Shown: piece by piece, positions 34,344-40,496 of the stretch | Position numbering within the stretch: the first letter of the stretch is position 1 | Layout of the letters: each line of letters opens with the position of its first letter | DNA from: Desulfitobacterium chlororespirans DSM 11544 | GTDB lineage: Bacteria > Bacillota > Desulfitobacteriia > Desulfitobacteriales > Desulfitobacteriaceae | Reading direction: 5' to 3' | Assembly: GCF_900143285.1 (NCBI RefSeq) | Contig: NZ_FRDN01000006.1 | Location: 424,858-488,857 of the forward strand | Length of the DNA: 64,000 nucleotides | Made by a program: the position numbers and the translations under genes | The notes under the pieces: generated by a model | Seen by the model: only the letters and a program-made list of their open reading frames with translations | What the model was told of the DNA's origin: nothing | The model's database searches: none

Positions 34344-34886
34344 ATGAAAGCAACAGGCATCGTGAGAAGAATTGATGATCTTGGTCGTGTTGTTATTCCA
34401 AAGGAAATACGTCGGACACTTCGCATTCGAGAGGGAGATCCCTTAGAGATCTTCGTGGATCGGGAAGGGGAAGTGATCCTTAAGAAGTACTCTCCCATTG
34501 GTGAATTGGGTGACTTCGCCAAGGAATATGCAGATTCTCTTTATGAGGCGACCGGTCATATCGCATGTATTGCCGATCGGGATGTGATTATCGCCGTATC
34601 GGGGGCTTCTAAGAAGGAATACTTAAATAAGCCTATCTGGTCCAGCATTGAGCAGGCGATGGCTGAACGGAAGACCGTGCAGCTTAAAGCCGGTGAAGGT
34701 AAGTCGGATGAAGATGAGGAACATGTTAAGTTAACGAGCCAAGTGGCAGCTCCAATCATTGCCGAAGGCGATCCGATCGGGGCAGTGATTCTGATGTCAA
34801 AGGATCCGAATGTGAAGATGGGTGATTTGGAATTAAAATTAGTGGAGACGGCTGCTGGTTTTCTAGCCAAACAAATGGAACAATAA
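34344..34886 (+). CDS. spoVT: Stage V sporulation protein T
   Basis: A 180-residue transcription regulator that adjusts sigma-G-dependent genes in the forespore. The N-terminal AbrB-type swapped-hairpin DNA-binding domain reads TGIVRRIDDLGRVVIPKEIR and the C-terminal part is the GAF domain (from about residue 55). ATG 34344 follows AAGGAGGGAAG. The length equals that of SpoVT in other spore formers, and the place between mfd and mazG is conserved. Confidence 0.96.
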   Translation: MKATGIVRRIDDLGRVVIPKEIRRTLRIREGDPLEIFVDREGEVILKKYSPIGELGDFAKEYADSLYEATGHIACIADRDVIIAVSGASKKEYLNKPIWSSIEQAMAERKTVQLKAGEGKSDEDEEHVKLTSQVAAPIIAEGDPIGAVILMSKDPNVKMGDLELKLVETAAGFLAKQMEQ

Positions 34887-34904
34887 ATCCTTCAGGCAAA
34901 TTTG

Positions 34905-34932
34905 GAGCGGCAGCAGGCCGCTTCAATTTTTT
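34905..34932 (+). terminator. Rho-independent terminator after spoVT
   Basis: GAGCGGC (34905-34911) pairs with GCCGCTT (34917-34923; one G-T pair), followed by CAATTTTTT. Confidence 0.78.
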
Positions 34933-35020
34933 ATACTGTGAACCTTCCCTCCTTTTATTTGCTGAATTTTTATCGGGGACCAAGGTGTGATACACTAGAG
35001 GAAGCCTAGGAGGGATGTTG

Positions 35021-36502
35021 ATGAGTAATATATTGCATGTGGTGGGCTTGGGACCGGCAGGGCTGGAGTCTATGACCCTTGGGGATTACCGGATGATTAA
35101 AGAGGCCCGGCGGGTTTTTTTGCGGACGGTCAATCACCCCTGCGCTCAGGATTTGCTTGCTGAAGGACTTCAAGCGGAATCCTTTGACTATCTGTATGAG
35201 CGGGAGAATTCCTTTGAGAGGATCTATGAGGAGATCGTCAGTCGCTTGGAGAAGGAGTGCGAGCTCTACCCTGAAGTGGTGTATGGGGTTCCCGGTCATC
35301 CGACGGTGGCTGAACGCAGTGTGGTGCTTCTGGTGGACAAGCTGTCGGAGCGCTTTCAGGTTAAGGTGCATCCGGCCGTGAGTTTTCTCGATCCCCTTTT
35401 CGCGGCGATACCTATGGATCCTGTGGAAGGTTTTTTGCTGCGCAATTACGATGCCCTTAAAGGGAGCGGGATTACCGGTAAGGAATGGCTGATTATACCT
35501 CAGGTTTATGATGGTTTTATTGCTTCCGAGGTGAAGCTGGATTTAATGGATATCTATCCGGATGAGGTTGAACTCTATGTGGTTCAGGCTTTGGGGACAA
35601 AAATGCAGAAGGTTTTGCAATGTCCCTTGTATCAGTTGGATCATCAAACCTTTGATCATTTAACCACGGTAGTTGTTCCTCCCTGCGGCGAGGGTATTTC
35701 CATGACGAAGCTTTTGGAGGTCATGAGTACCTTGCGGGGTCAGGGGGGATGCCCCTGGGACGCGGAACAGACTCATGATTCCCTCAAACCCTACCTTATT
35801 GAGGAAAGCTACGAGGTTCTTGAGGCGATTGAGGCCCAGGATATGTATAATTTGGCTGAAGAGTTGGGAGACTTATTATTACAAGTAGTATTCCACGCTC
35901 AAGTGGCTCAGGAGGCGGGAGAATTCCAGTTTCAGGATGTTCTCAAGGAAATCATCGAAAAGATGATTCGCCGCCATCCCCATGTCTTCGGCGATGTCCG
36001 GGTGCAGAACTCTGCCGAGGTGCTCAGCAATTGGGACCAGATTAAAAAAGAGGAAAAGGGGGAAAAAGCGGAAGAAGAATTATTCAGTTTTCCTAGAGGT
36101 CTGCCTGCCTTGATGCTGGCGGTGAAGACCCAGAAGAAAGTGGCCAAATTCGGCTTTGATTGGCCGGATCTTAAAGGCCCCTTAGCCAAGGTCTATGAAG
36201 AATTAAAAGAATTGGAAGAGGCCATGGCGGAACAAAAAGGAATCCAGGAGGAATTCGGAGATATACTCTTTGCTCTTGTTAATTTATCCCGATTCATAAA
36301 GTGTGACCCGGAAGATTCCCTGCGCCAGGCGATCCGAAAATTTCAGTTGCGTTTCTTAGAAATGGCAAAATTAGCGGGTCAGGCTGGAGAAGGACTGGGG
36401 GATTTGAGCCTCGAAAAGATGGATTATTATTGGGAAATAGCTAAAAGCAAAGAAAAAAACAAAGAGATTGGCAACAATCCAGAAATAAAAGCAGGAGTTT
36501 GA
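35021..36502 (+). CDS. mazG: Tetrapyrrole methylase-MazG fusion protein (YabN type)
   Basis: A 493-residue cytosolic protein in two parts. The first 220 residues resemble tetrapyrrole (corrin/porphyrin) methylases (LHVVGLGPAGLESMTLGDY, then YGVPGHPTVAE). The rest holds two MazG nucleotide pyrophosphohydrolase repeats (LRGQGGCPWDAEQTHDSLK, then the EELGDLLLQVVFH helix), which remove damaged or unwanted nucleoside triphosphates. ATG 35021 follows TAGGAGGG; ATG 35015 is too close to it. This fusion and location match YabN of Bacillus. Confidence 0.95.
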   Translation: MSNILHVVGLGPAGLESMTLGDYRMIKEARRVFLRTVNHPCAQDLLAEGLQAESFDYLYERENSFERIYEEIVSRLEKECELYPEVVYGVPGHPTVAERSVVLLVDKLSERFQVKVHPAVSFLDPLFAAIPMDPVEGFLLRNYDALKGSGITGKEWLIIPQVYDGFIASEVKLDLMDIYPDEVELYVVQALGTKMQKVLQCPLYQLDHQTFDHLTTVVVPPCGEGISMTKLLEVMSTLRGQGGCPWDAEQTHDSLKPYLIEESYEVLEAIEAQDMYNLAEELGDLLLQVVFHAQVAQEAGEFQFQDVLKEIIEKMIRRHPHVFGDVRVQNSAEVLSNWDQIKKEEKGEKAEEELFSFPRGLPALMLAVKTQKKVAKFGFDWPDLKGPLAKVYEELKELEEAMAEQKGIQEEFGDILFALVNLSRFIKCDPEDSLRQAIRKFQLRFLEMAKLAGQAGEGLGDLSLEKMDYYWEIAKSKEKNKEIGNNPEIKAGV

Positions 36503-36559
36503 GCATTTATCGCGAAAATATAACGCTGAAACTCAATACATATTTGGGAGGGAATCGTT

Positions 36560-36835
36560 TTGAATAAGGCTGATTTAGTGGCTGCTGTTGCAGAAAAAGC
36601 TGAAGTATCTAAGAAGGATGCTGAAAAGGCGGTCAACGCTGTTTTTGCTTCAATCGAAGAAGCATTGGCAAAAAACGAGAAGGTTCAATTAGTTGGTTTC
36701 GGTACTTTTGAAGTGAAAGATCGTGCTGAACGTACCGGCAGAAATCCTCAAACCAAAGAAGCTATTGTTATTCCGGCTTCCAAGGTTCCTGGATTTAAAG
36801 CAGGAAAGGCTTTAAAAGACGCTGTTCAACAATAG
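36560..36835 (+). CDS. hup: DNA-binding protein HU
   Basis: A 91-residue histone-like protein that bends and compacts DNA as a dimer. Typical text: [20 protein letters not shown] at the start and [20 protein letters not shown] in the DNA-binding arm. The TTG start at 36560 follows GGGAGGG. It is a single gene ending at a terminator; HU is often found beside mazG in Clostridia. Confidence 0.96.
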   Translation: MNKADLVAAVAEKAEVSKKDAEKAVNAVFASIEEALAKNEKVQLVGFGTFEVKDRAERTGRNPQTKEAIVIPASKVPGFKAGKALKDAVQQ

Positions 36836-36850
36836 AACTTTTGAGAAATA

Positions 36851-36878
36851 AATCAGGTCCGTCAGGGCCTGATTTTTC
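36851..36878 (+). terminator. Rho-independent terminator after hup
   Basis: AATCAGGTCC (36851-36860) pairs with GGGCCTGATT (36865-36874; one G-T pair) and is followed by TTTT. Confidence 0.85.
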
Positions 36879-36927
36879 TCTATAGACCGCTGTTTTTGGA
36901 GATAACACCATATTTGAGGGGATGACC

Positions 36928-37200
36928 ATGCGAATTGATAAGTATTTGAAAGTTTCCCGGTTGATTAAACGCCGAACGGTGGCTAAAGATATCTGTGAAG
37001 GAGAAAAGATCCGGCTTAATGGCCGGATTGCCAAGCCGTCGGCAGAAGTCAAGCCAGGGGATATCGTGACCCTGGAGATGGCCCGCCACCTTCTGGAAGT
37101 GCGGGTTCTTTCCACGCCTAACAGTGCCAAGGCCAATGAGGCTCATCTGCTTTATGAGGTGTTGAAGGATGAGAAGCGCGGGGGGCAAGAGGAGAGCTGA
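36928..37200 (+). CDS. rqcP: RqcP-type S4 RNA-binding protein
   Basis: A 90-residue protein with an S4 domain (MRIDKYLKVSRLIKRRTVAK, then KIRLNGRIAKPSAEVKPGD). In Bacillus this protein (YabO) is RqcP, which works with RqcH to add alanine tails to stalled nascent chains on the large ribosomal subunit. ATG 36928 follows GAGGGG. It keeps its usual place before yabP, but here a long non-coding gap separates them. Confidence 0.93.
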   Translation: MRIDKYLKVSRLIKRRTVAKDICEGEKIRLNGRIAKPSAEVKPGDIVTLEMARHLLEVRVLSTPNSAKANEAHLLYEVLKDEKRGGQEES

Positions 37201-38007
37201 GGCAGCCCTATGCTGCCCATGTTGCTCATGTTGCCTATGCTGCTCTGATGGTGCGGGTAGGAATGAAAGCTTTTTGCTCGGGTCGCGTAGCTTTACGCAC
37301 AACGCGTACTCCATAGCTCCGGGGCTGGTCCACTCGCTTTCTTAACAGCTACACCAAACCTCAGGGTAGTACCTGATGTGAACCGTGGCTCCGCTATGTT
37401 AAGAAAGCTTCGTTGACCCGACCGCCCCTCCGCTAAATCCGTCCGCTTTTGTACGTAAAGCTACTGCTTGCGGGTTTCCTTTCAGTTTTTCCTTGGAGCC
37501 CTGGGGGGATTGAGGTTGGGGAAGCCCGAGACCCGAAGGCTGGGCTCTTTGTGAGGCTCTTGCGAAGGATTTTTGGGATCACTCAGGCCTTCTGCAGAGC
37601 CTTGCCTAGGGTCGCCGACCCTGCCGCTTAAGCGGCGTCGGTAAAGACGGAAAAAGCGGCTTGGGTAGGGCAGCTTGCCCAGCATTTCCTATAAAGTCCC
37701 GCTCACGCAGACCCGGAAAGCAGCCCAAGGATTTTGATTTACACAAGGGAAGCGATTTTAAGCGAGCGGAAACAAAACTTCGCGAAAAGCACGCAGCGGA
37801 GAAAGGTTGGAAACAGGACGTTTCCAACCCGCCATTGAGCAGGAGCGATTTGACGGGGCACCTTTCGGAGCGGCGGGCTTTTCGCGTTAGTTTTGTCCGC
37901 GCAGCTTATGGAGCGACCGGTGTAAAGCAAAATCCTGGAGACTCCCGGAGACACTGCTCTTAAAGTCCTTTGAACCCAGCCCCAATAAGCGAAATAACCG
38001 ACCACAG
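37201..38007. other. Non-coding region rich in inverted repeats between rqcP and yabP
   Basis: No protein-like frame is convincing in this stretch. Many base-paired elements are visible: GTAGCTTTACG (37287-37297) with CGTAAAGCTAC (37454-37464); GCTTTCTTAACA (37336-37347) with TGTTAAGAAAGC (37397-37408); AGGGTC/GACCCT (37608-37622) next to palindrome GCCGCTTAAGCGGC (37623-37636); GGTTGGAAAC/GTTTCCAACC (37805-37829). A larger stem joins CGCGAAAAGC near 37781-37790 with GCTTTTCGCG near 37878-37887. It could contain a structured RNA or be built from repeats; tRNA or rRNA genes were not recognised. Confidence 0.6.
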
Positions 38008-38061
38008 ACAAGGCTCCTCTCCCCCTCGCAAACGAGGCGGAAGCAGAGCCTTGTTTCTTTA
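38008..38061 (+). terminator. Terminator-like nested hairpin before yabP
   Basis: ACAAGGCTC (38008-38016) pairs with GAGCCTTGT (38046-38054), enclosing an inner hairpin CCTCG/CGAGG (38024-38028 and 38033-38037). TTCTTTAT follows. It would end any transcript coming from the structured region. Confidence 0.65.
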
Positions 38062-38085
38062 TATTGCCCCGGATCTGGCATAAAT
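38061..38085 (+). promoter_or_regulatory. Sigma-E-like promoter for yabP
   Basis: ATATT (38061-38065), 13 bases, then CATAAAT (38079-38085) resembles the mother-cell sigma-E pattern (ATATT and CATACAAT). In Bacillus yabP and yabQ are sigma-E genes. The match at -10 is partial. Confidence 0.45.
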
Positions 38086-38142
38086 CAGCCCCGCCAAGAA
38101 TAAAGTTTAAGAAGAAAAATGGAAAAAGGAGGGCTGGTAGGA

Positions 38143-38412
38143 ATGGAAAAAAATCCATCCAATCACCGGCTGGCCATGGATAATCGGCAATTCCTTTCGT
38201 TAACAGGGGTATCCAAAGTGCAGTCCTTTGATCCGAAAGAAATTTTGTTGGAAACCATTCAAGGGGTACTGAGCATTAAAGGGGAGAAATTAGGCATTAA
38301 GCATCTGGATCTCAAGGCCGGGCAAGTGGAGGTAGAGGGGCTGATCGATGCTTTAGTATATCCCCGCAATTCTGGATCGAGGAAAAATGTTTGGGCAAAA
38401 ATCTTCCGTTAG
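38143..38412 (+). CDS. yabP: Sporulation protein YabP
   Basis: An 89-residue protein matching YabP: NRQFLSLTGVSKVQSFDPKE followed by ILLETIQGVLSIKGEKLG. YabP is needed for spore coat/cortex formation in Bacillus and is related to YqfC. ATG 38143 follows AAGGAGGGCTGG; the upstream ATG at 38119 overlaps with no site. It is followed by yabQ. Confidence 0.93.
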   Translation: MEKNPSNHRLAMDNRQFLSLTGVSKVQSFDPKEILLETIQGVLSIKGEKLGIKHLDLKAGQVEVEGLIDALVYPRNSGSRKNVWAKIFR

Positions 38413-38468
38413 GCTGCGCGGGTAGAGGTACTCTATGAGCGGTTGGGCGGGGGAAAGGGGGGAGAAAG

Positions 38469-38975
38469 ATTTCTGACTTTGAAGCCTTAATTTGGGTCGT
38501 TGCAGCCGGTGCGGCGGTGGGCTTTGTTTTTGATTTTTATCGCTCCCTGCGCAAATGGCTGGGCTGGGGAAAAGTAATGACTGTGGTCGGAGATTTGATC
38601 TTCTCTGCTGCGGCCTTGTTCCTGCTTTTTAAGTTTTTTTTAAAGGCCAATCATTTGGATTTTCGGTTTTATATTGTGTGGGGAAGTGTGTTGGGGCTGT
38701 TTCTTTATACGCGAATCCTCAGCAGGATAACCCTTTGGCTGTTCTTTAAATGCTACCGCTTCATTGAAGCGTGCCTGGGACTTATTCTGCTGGTGTTGAA
38801 GTTCCCCTTTAAAGTACTGGCTGTACTCATGAGGCCTCCCTACGCTGTTTTGCGTTGGTTTAGTCTCCTGGTTTTTCGTATAGCAGAGGCTTTCCTTGGC
38901 AAACCTTTAACAAAAACCCGCAAAACAATGATAAGTTTTTGGGAACGCCTCTTTCCGCCTAGGACTAATGGGTAA
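38469..38975 (+). CDS. yabQ: Spore cortex protein YabQ, with probable ATT start
   Basis: A roughly 168-residue membrane protein with five hydrophobic helices, matching YabQ (VGFVFDFYRSLRKWLGWGK near the end of helix one). It is needed to build the spore cortex in Bacillus. The first helix is coded from 38469, but after the in-frame stop at 38436 there is no ATG, GTG or TTG before it. An ATT at 38469 lies six bases after GGGGGG, so it probably serves as start. The first GTG (38517) would cut through helix one and lacks a ribosome site. Confidence 0.85.
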   Translation: MSDFEALIWVVAAGAAVGFVFDFYRSLRKWLGWGKVMTVVGDLIFSAAALFLLFKFFLKANHLDFRFYIVWGSVLGLFLYTRILSRITLWLFFKCYRFIEACLGLILLVLKFPFKVLAVLMRPPYAVLRWFSLLVFRIAEAFLGKPLTKTRKTMISFWERLFPPRTNG

Positions 38976-38990
38976 AATTAACAGAAGAGG

Positions 38991-39019
38991 TTGATTAAAG
39001 GGGTGGGCATCTGTATAAT
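38991..39019 (+). promoter_or_regulatory. Sigma-A promoter for the divIC operon
   Basis: TTGATT (38991-38996) and perfect TATAAT (39014-39019) are 17 bases apart. The transcript would cover the DnaA-box-like group and then the small HTH gene and divIC. Confidence 0.75.
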
Positions 39020-39024
39020 AGGAG

Positions 39025-39107
39025 ATGTCCACAATTTGTAGTGTCTCTGTCCTCAGGTTGTCCATATTTTGTCCACAAGTTAAGCACAGGTTGTGGATAA
39101 CTTGTGG
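39025..39107. promoter_or_regulatory. Cluster of DnaA-box-like sequences
   Basis: Perfect box TTATCCACA lies on the minus strand at 39092-39100; near-matches TTGTCCACA (39069-39077) and ATGTCCACA (39025-39033) are on the plus strand. The central part forms an inverted repeat CCACAAGTTA/TAACTTGTGG (39073-39082 and 39098-39107). It lies just after the promoter for the divIC operon. Confidence 0.6.
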
Positions 39108-39183
39108 GGAGGGATAATGGACTCTTTCCTATCCTCTGTGAGGATGTAAATGACATAAAATCCGCATAAGACAGGTGTATGCT

Positions 39184-39423
39184 GTGCATTTAGAAATTCG
39201 GGGGTTGGAAAAGCTGAGCTTTAGGGAACGGCAAGCCGTTATCTTAAAGGAAAGTGGAAAGTCACAGGAACAGATTGCCAAGAAATTGCACCTCAGCCCC
39301 AGCTCCGTGGCAACCCTGCTTAATCGGGCTAAGGGGAAGGGCTATGAGATTGTGTGCATTATTCCGGAAGCTGAACTTGGTCTAGGAGGGTTTGATTTTG
39401 ACGAAGAAGAGTCCGACAACTAA
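39184..39423 (+). CDS. Small sigma-factor-region-4-like HTH protein
   Basis: A 79-residue protein built mostly of one helix-turn-helix: LSFRERQAVILKESGKSQEQ and then IAKKLHLSPSSVATLLNRAK, like region 4 of sigma factors or LuxR-type HTH. No other domain is visible. GTG 39184 was chosen because AGGTG lies six bases upstream; GTG 39175 is an alternative. The stop overlaps divIC by 26 bases, so the two are translationally coupled. Function unknown. Confidence 0.72.
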   Translation: MHLEIRGLEKLSFRERQAVILKESGKSQEQIAKKLHLSPSSVATLLNRAKGKGYEIVCIIPEAELGLGGFDFDEEESDN

Positions 39424-39718
39424 AGAGTCCCGCCCCAAGACCAGAAAGCAACCTTTTCGGCCTTTGTCCAAGCTTGTCGTCTTGTTTGCCTTTTGTGCAT
39501 TACTGAGTTCCGCTTATCAGCTTTATGAACTCCGTAAAGAAGTAAATCAGAGCATTGCCCAGCTCAACCAAGAGAAGGAGAATTTGTTTCAGCAGCAAAA
39601 ACTTCTTGAGGAAGAGATTCTGCAGTTGAATACTCCCAGTTATATTGAACAACTGGCCAGGGAGCAATTAGGGTTAGTCCGTAAGGGTGAAATTCGCATT
39701 GCGCCCAAAATGGAATAA
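39398..39718 (+). CDS. divIC: Septum formation initiator DivIC/FtsB family
   Basis: A 106-residue bitopic membrane protein: basic N-terminus, one helix (LVVLFAFCALLSSAYQLYEL), then a coiled coil (about 55-85) and the family end motif IEQLAREQLGLVRKGEI. DivIC works with FtsL and DivIB at the division septum. TTG 39398 follows TAGGAGGG by seven bases; TTG 39392 is too near. It overlaps the small HTH gene. Confidence 0.93.
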   Translation: MTKKSPTTKESRPKTRKQPFRPLSKLVVLFAFCALLSSAYQLYELRKEVNQSIAQLNQEKENLFQQQKLLEEEILQLNTPSYIEQLAREQLGLVRKGEIRIAPKME

Positions 39719-39767
39719 AATACTTATGATTTAGTACAAAATGTCAGGATTCTCAAGACTTGTTATC

Positions 39768-39797
39768 TTGACAGTCCTCTCAACAGACAGATATAAT
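39768..39797 (+). promoter_or_regulatory. Consensus promoter for yabR
   Basis: TTGACA (39768-39773) and TATAAT (39792-39797), both perfect hexamers, with an 18-base spacer, 44 bases before the gene start. Confidence 0.85.
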
Positions 39798-39840
39798 AAA
39801 AATAATGACTTAAATCATCACAAGGAGGAGTTTGCTTCGT

Positions 39841-40227
39841 ATGGCCATTGCGGTTGGCACTATAGTTGAGGGTGTAGTAACGGGAATTACCAATTTCGGT
39901 GCTTTTGTGGAATTACCCGAGAAAGTCACAGGCCTCGTGCATATCTCAGAAGTTGCGGATGCATATGTTAAAGATGTTAGGGACTACTTGAAGGAACAAG
40001 ACCGTGTTAAGGTCAAAGTTATCCATGTCGATGAAAAAGGGAAAATTGGTCTATCGATTAAACAGGCTAATCCGAGTCCGAAAAATACGACGCGGGAACG
40101 TCGCCAGCCAACCGTATCCTTTGAAGATAAATTAGCCAAGTTTATTAAGGATAGCGATGAACGGCAACTGGAATTCCGTCGTGCCACAGAATCCAAGCGC
40201 GGGGGAAGAGGATCAAGCCGATACTAG
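39841..40227 (+). CDS. yabR: S1 domain RNA-binding protein (YabR)
   Basis: A 128-residue protein with an S1 RNA-binding domain in the first 75 residues (VGTIVEGVVTGITNFGAFVE and GLVHISEVADAYVKD), then a charged tail ending in Gly/Arg/Ser-rich sequence. The family is close to the S1 repeats of polynucleotide phosphorylase. ATG 39841 lies after AAGGAGGAG. Place between divIC and spoIIE is conserved with Bacillus. Confidence 0.92.
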   Translation: MAIAVGTIVEGVVTGITNFGAFVELPEKVTGLVHISEVADAYVKDVRDYLKEQDRVKVKVIHVDEKGKIGLSIKQANPSPKNTTRERRQPTVSFEDKLAKFIKDSDERQLEFRRATESKRGGRGSSRY

Positions 40228-40251
40228 AAGCTAACGTTCTCTAAAATAAAT

Positions 40252-40274
40252 GACCGCTGCAAAGCGGTCTTTTT
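40252..40274 (+). terminator. Rho-independent terminator after yabR
   Basis: GACCGCT (40252-40258) and AGCGGTC (40263-40269) around GCAA, followed by TTTTT. A second weaker hairpin (about 40293-40315) follows. Confidence 0.9.
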
Positions 40275-40402
40275 AGCACTCTCTGAAAATATAAAGCTCG
40301 GCGAAACCGGGCTTTCTTTATATCTTGAAGAAGGGTTTTTTGTTGTAGTATCCTGAAGGTTGAGGGTGAAAAGACGACGATTAAGGTAATATTCAGGAAA
40401 TG

Positions 40403-40467
40403 AGTCGAAAAGTAATCCAAATCTCCGCCTTCCCTAGACAAGCTTTGCCATAGCCATCAGGTATAAT
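40403..40467 (+). promoter_or_regulatory. Spo0A-type promoter for spoIIE with 21-base spacer
   Basis: TAGACA (40435-40440) and perfect TATAAT (40462-40467) are separated by 21 bases. In Bacillus the Spo0A-activated sigma-A promoters of spoIIE and spoIIG have the same unusual 21-22 base spacing. AGTCGAA at 40403-40409 matches six of seven bases of the Spo0A box TGTCGAA. Confidence 0.65.
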
Positions 40468-40496
40468 GTTGGTATTATATGGTAAGAGGTGAGGTC

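Noticed and set aside
37661..38158. Open frames on both strands in the rqcP-yabP gap
   Set aside because: They overlap each other and several hairpins, have no ribosome site and odd composition rich in Arg and Ser; structured non-coding DNA explains them better.
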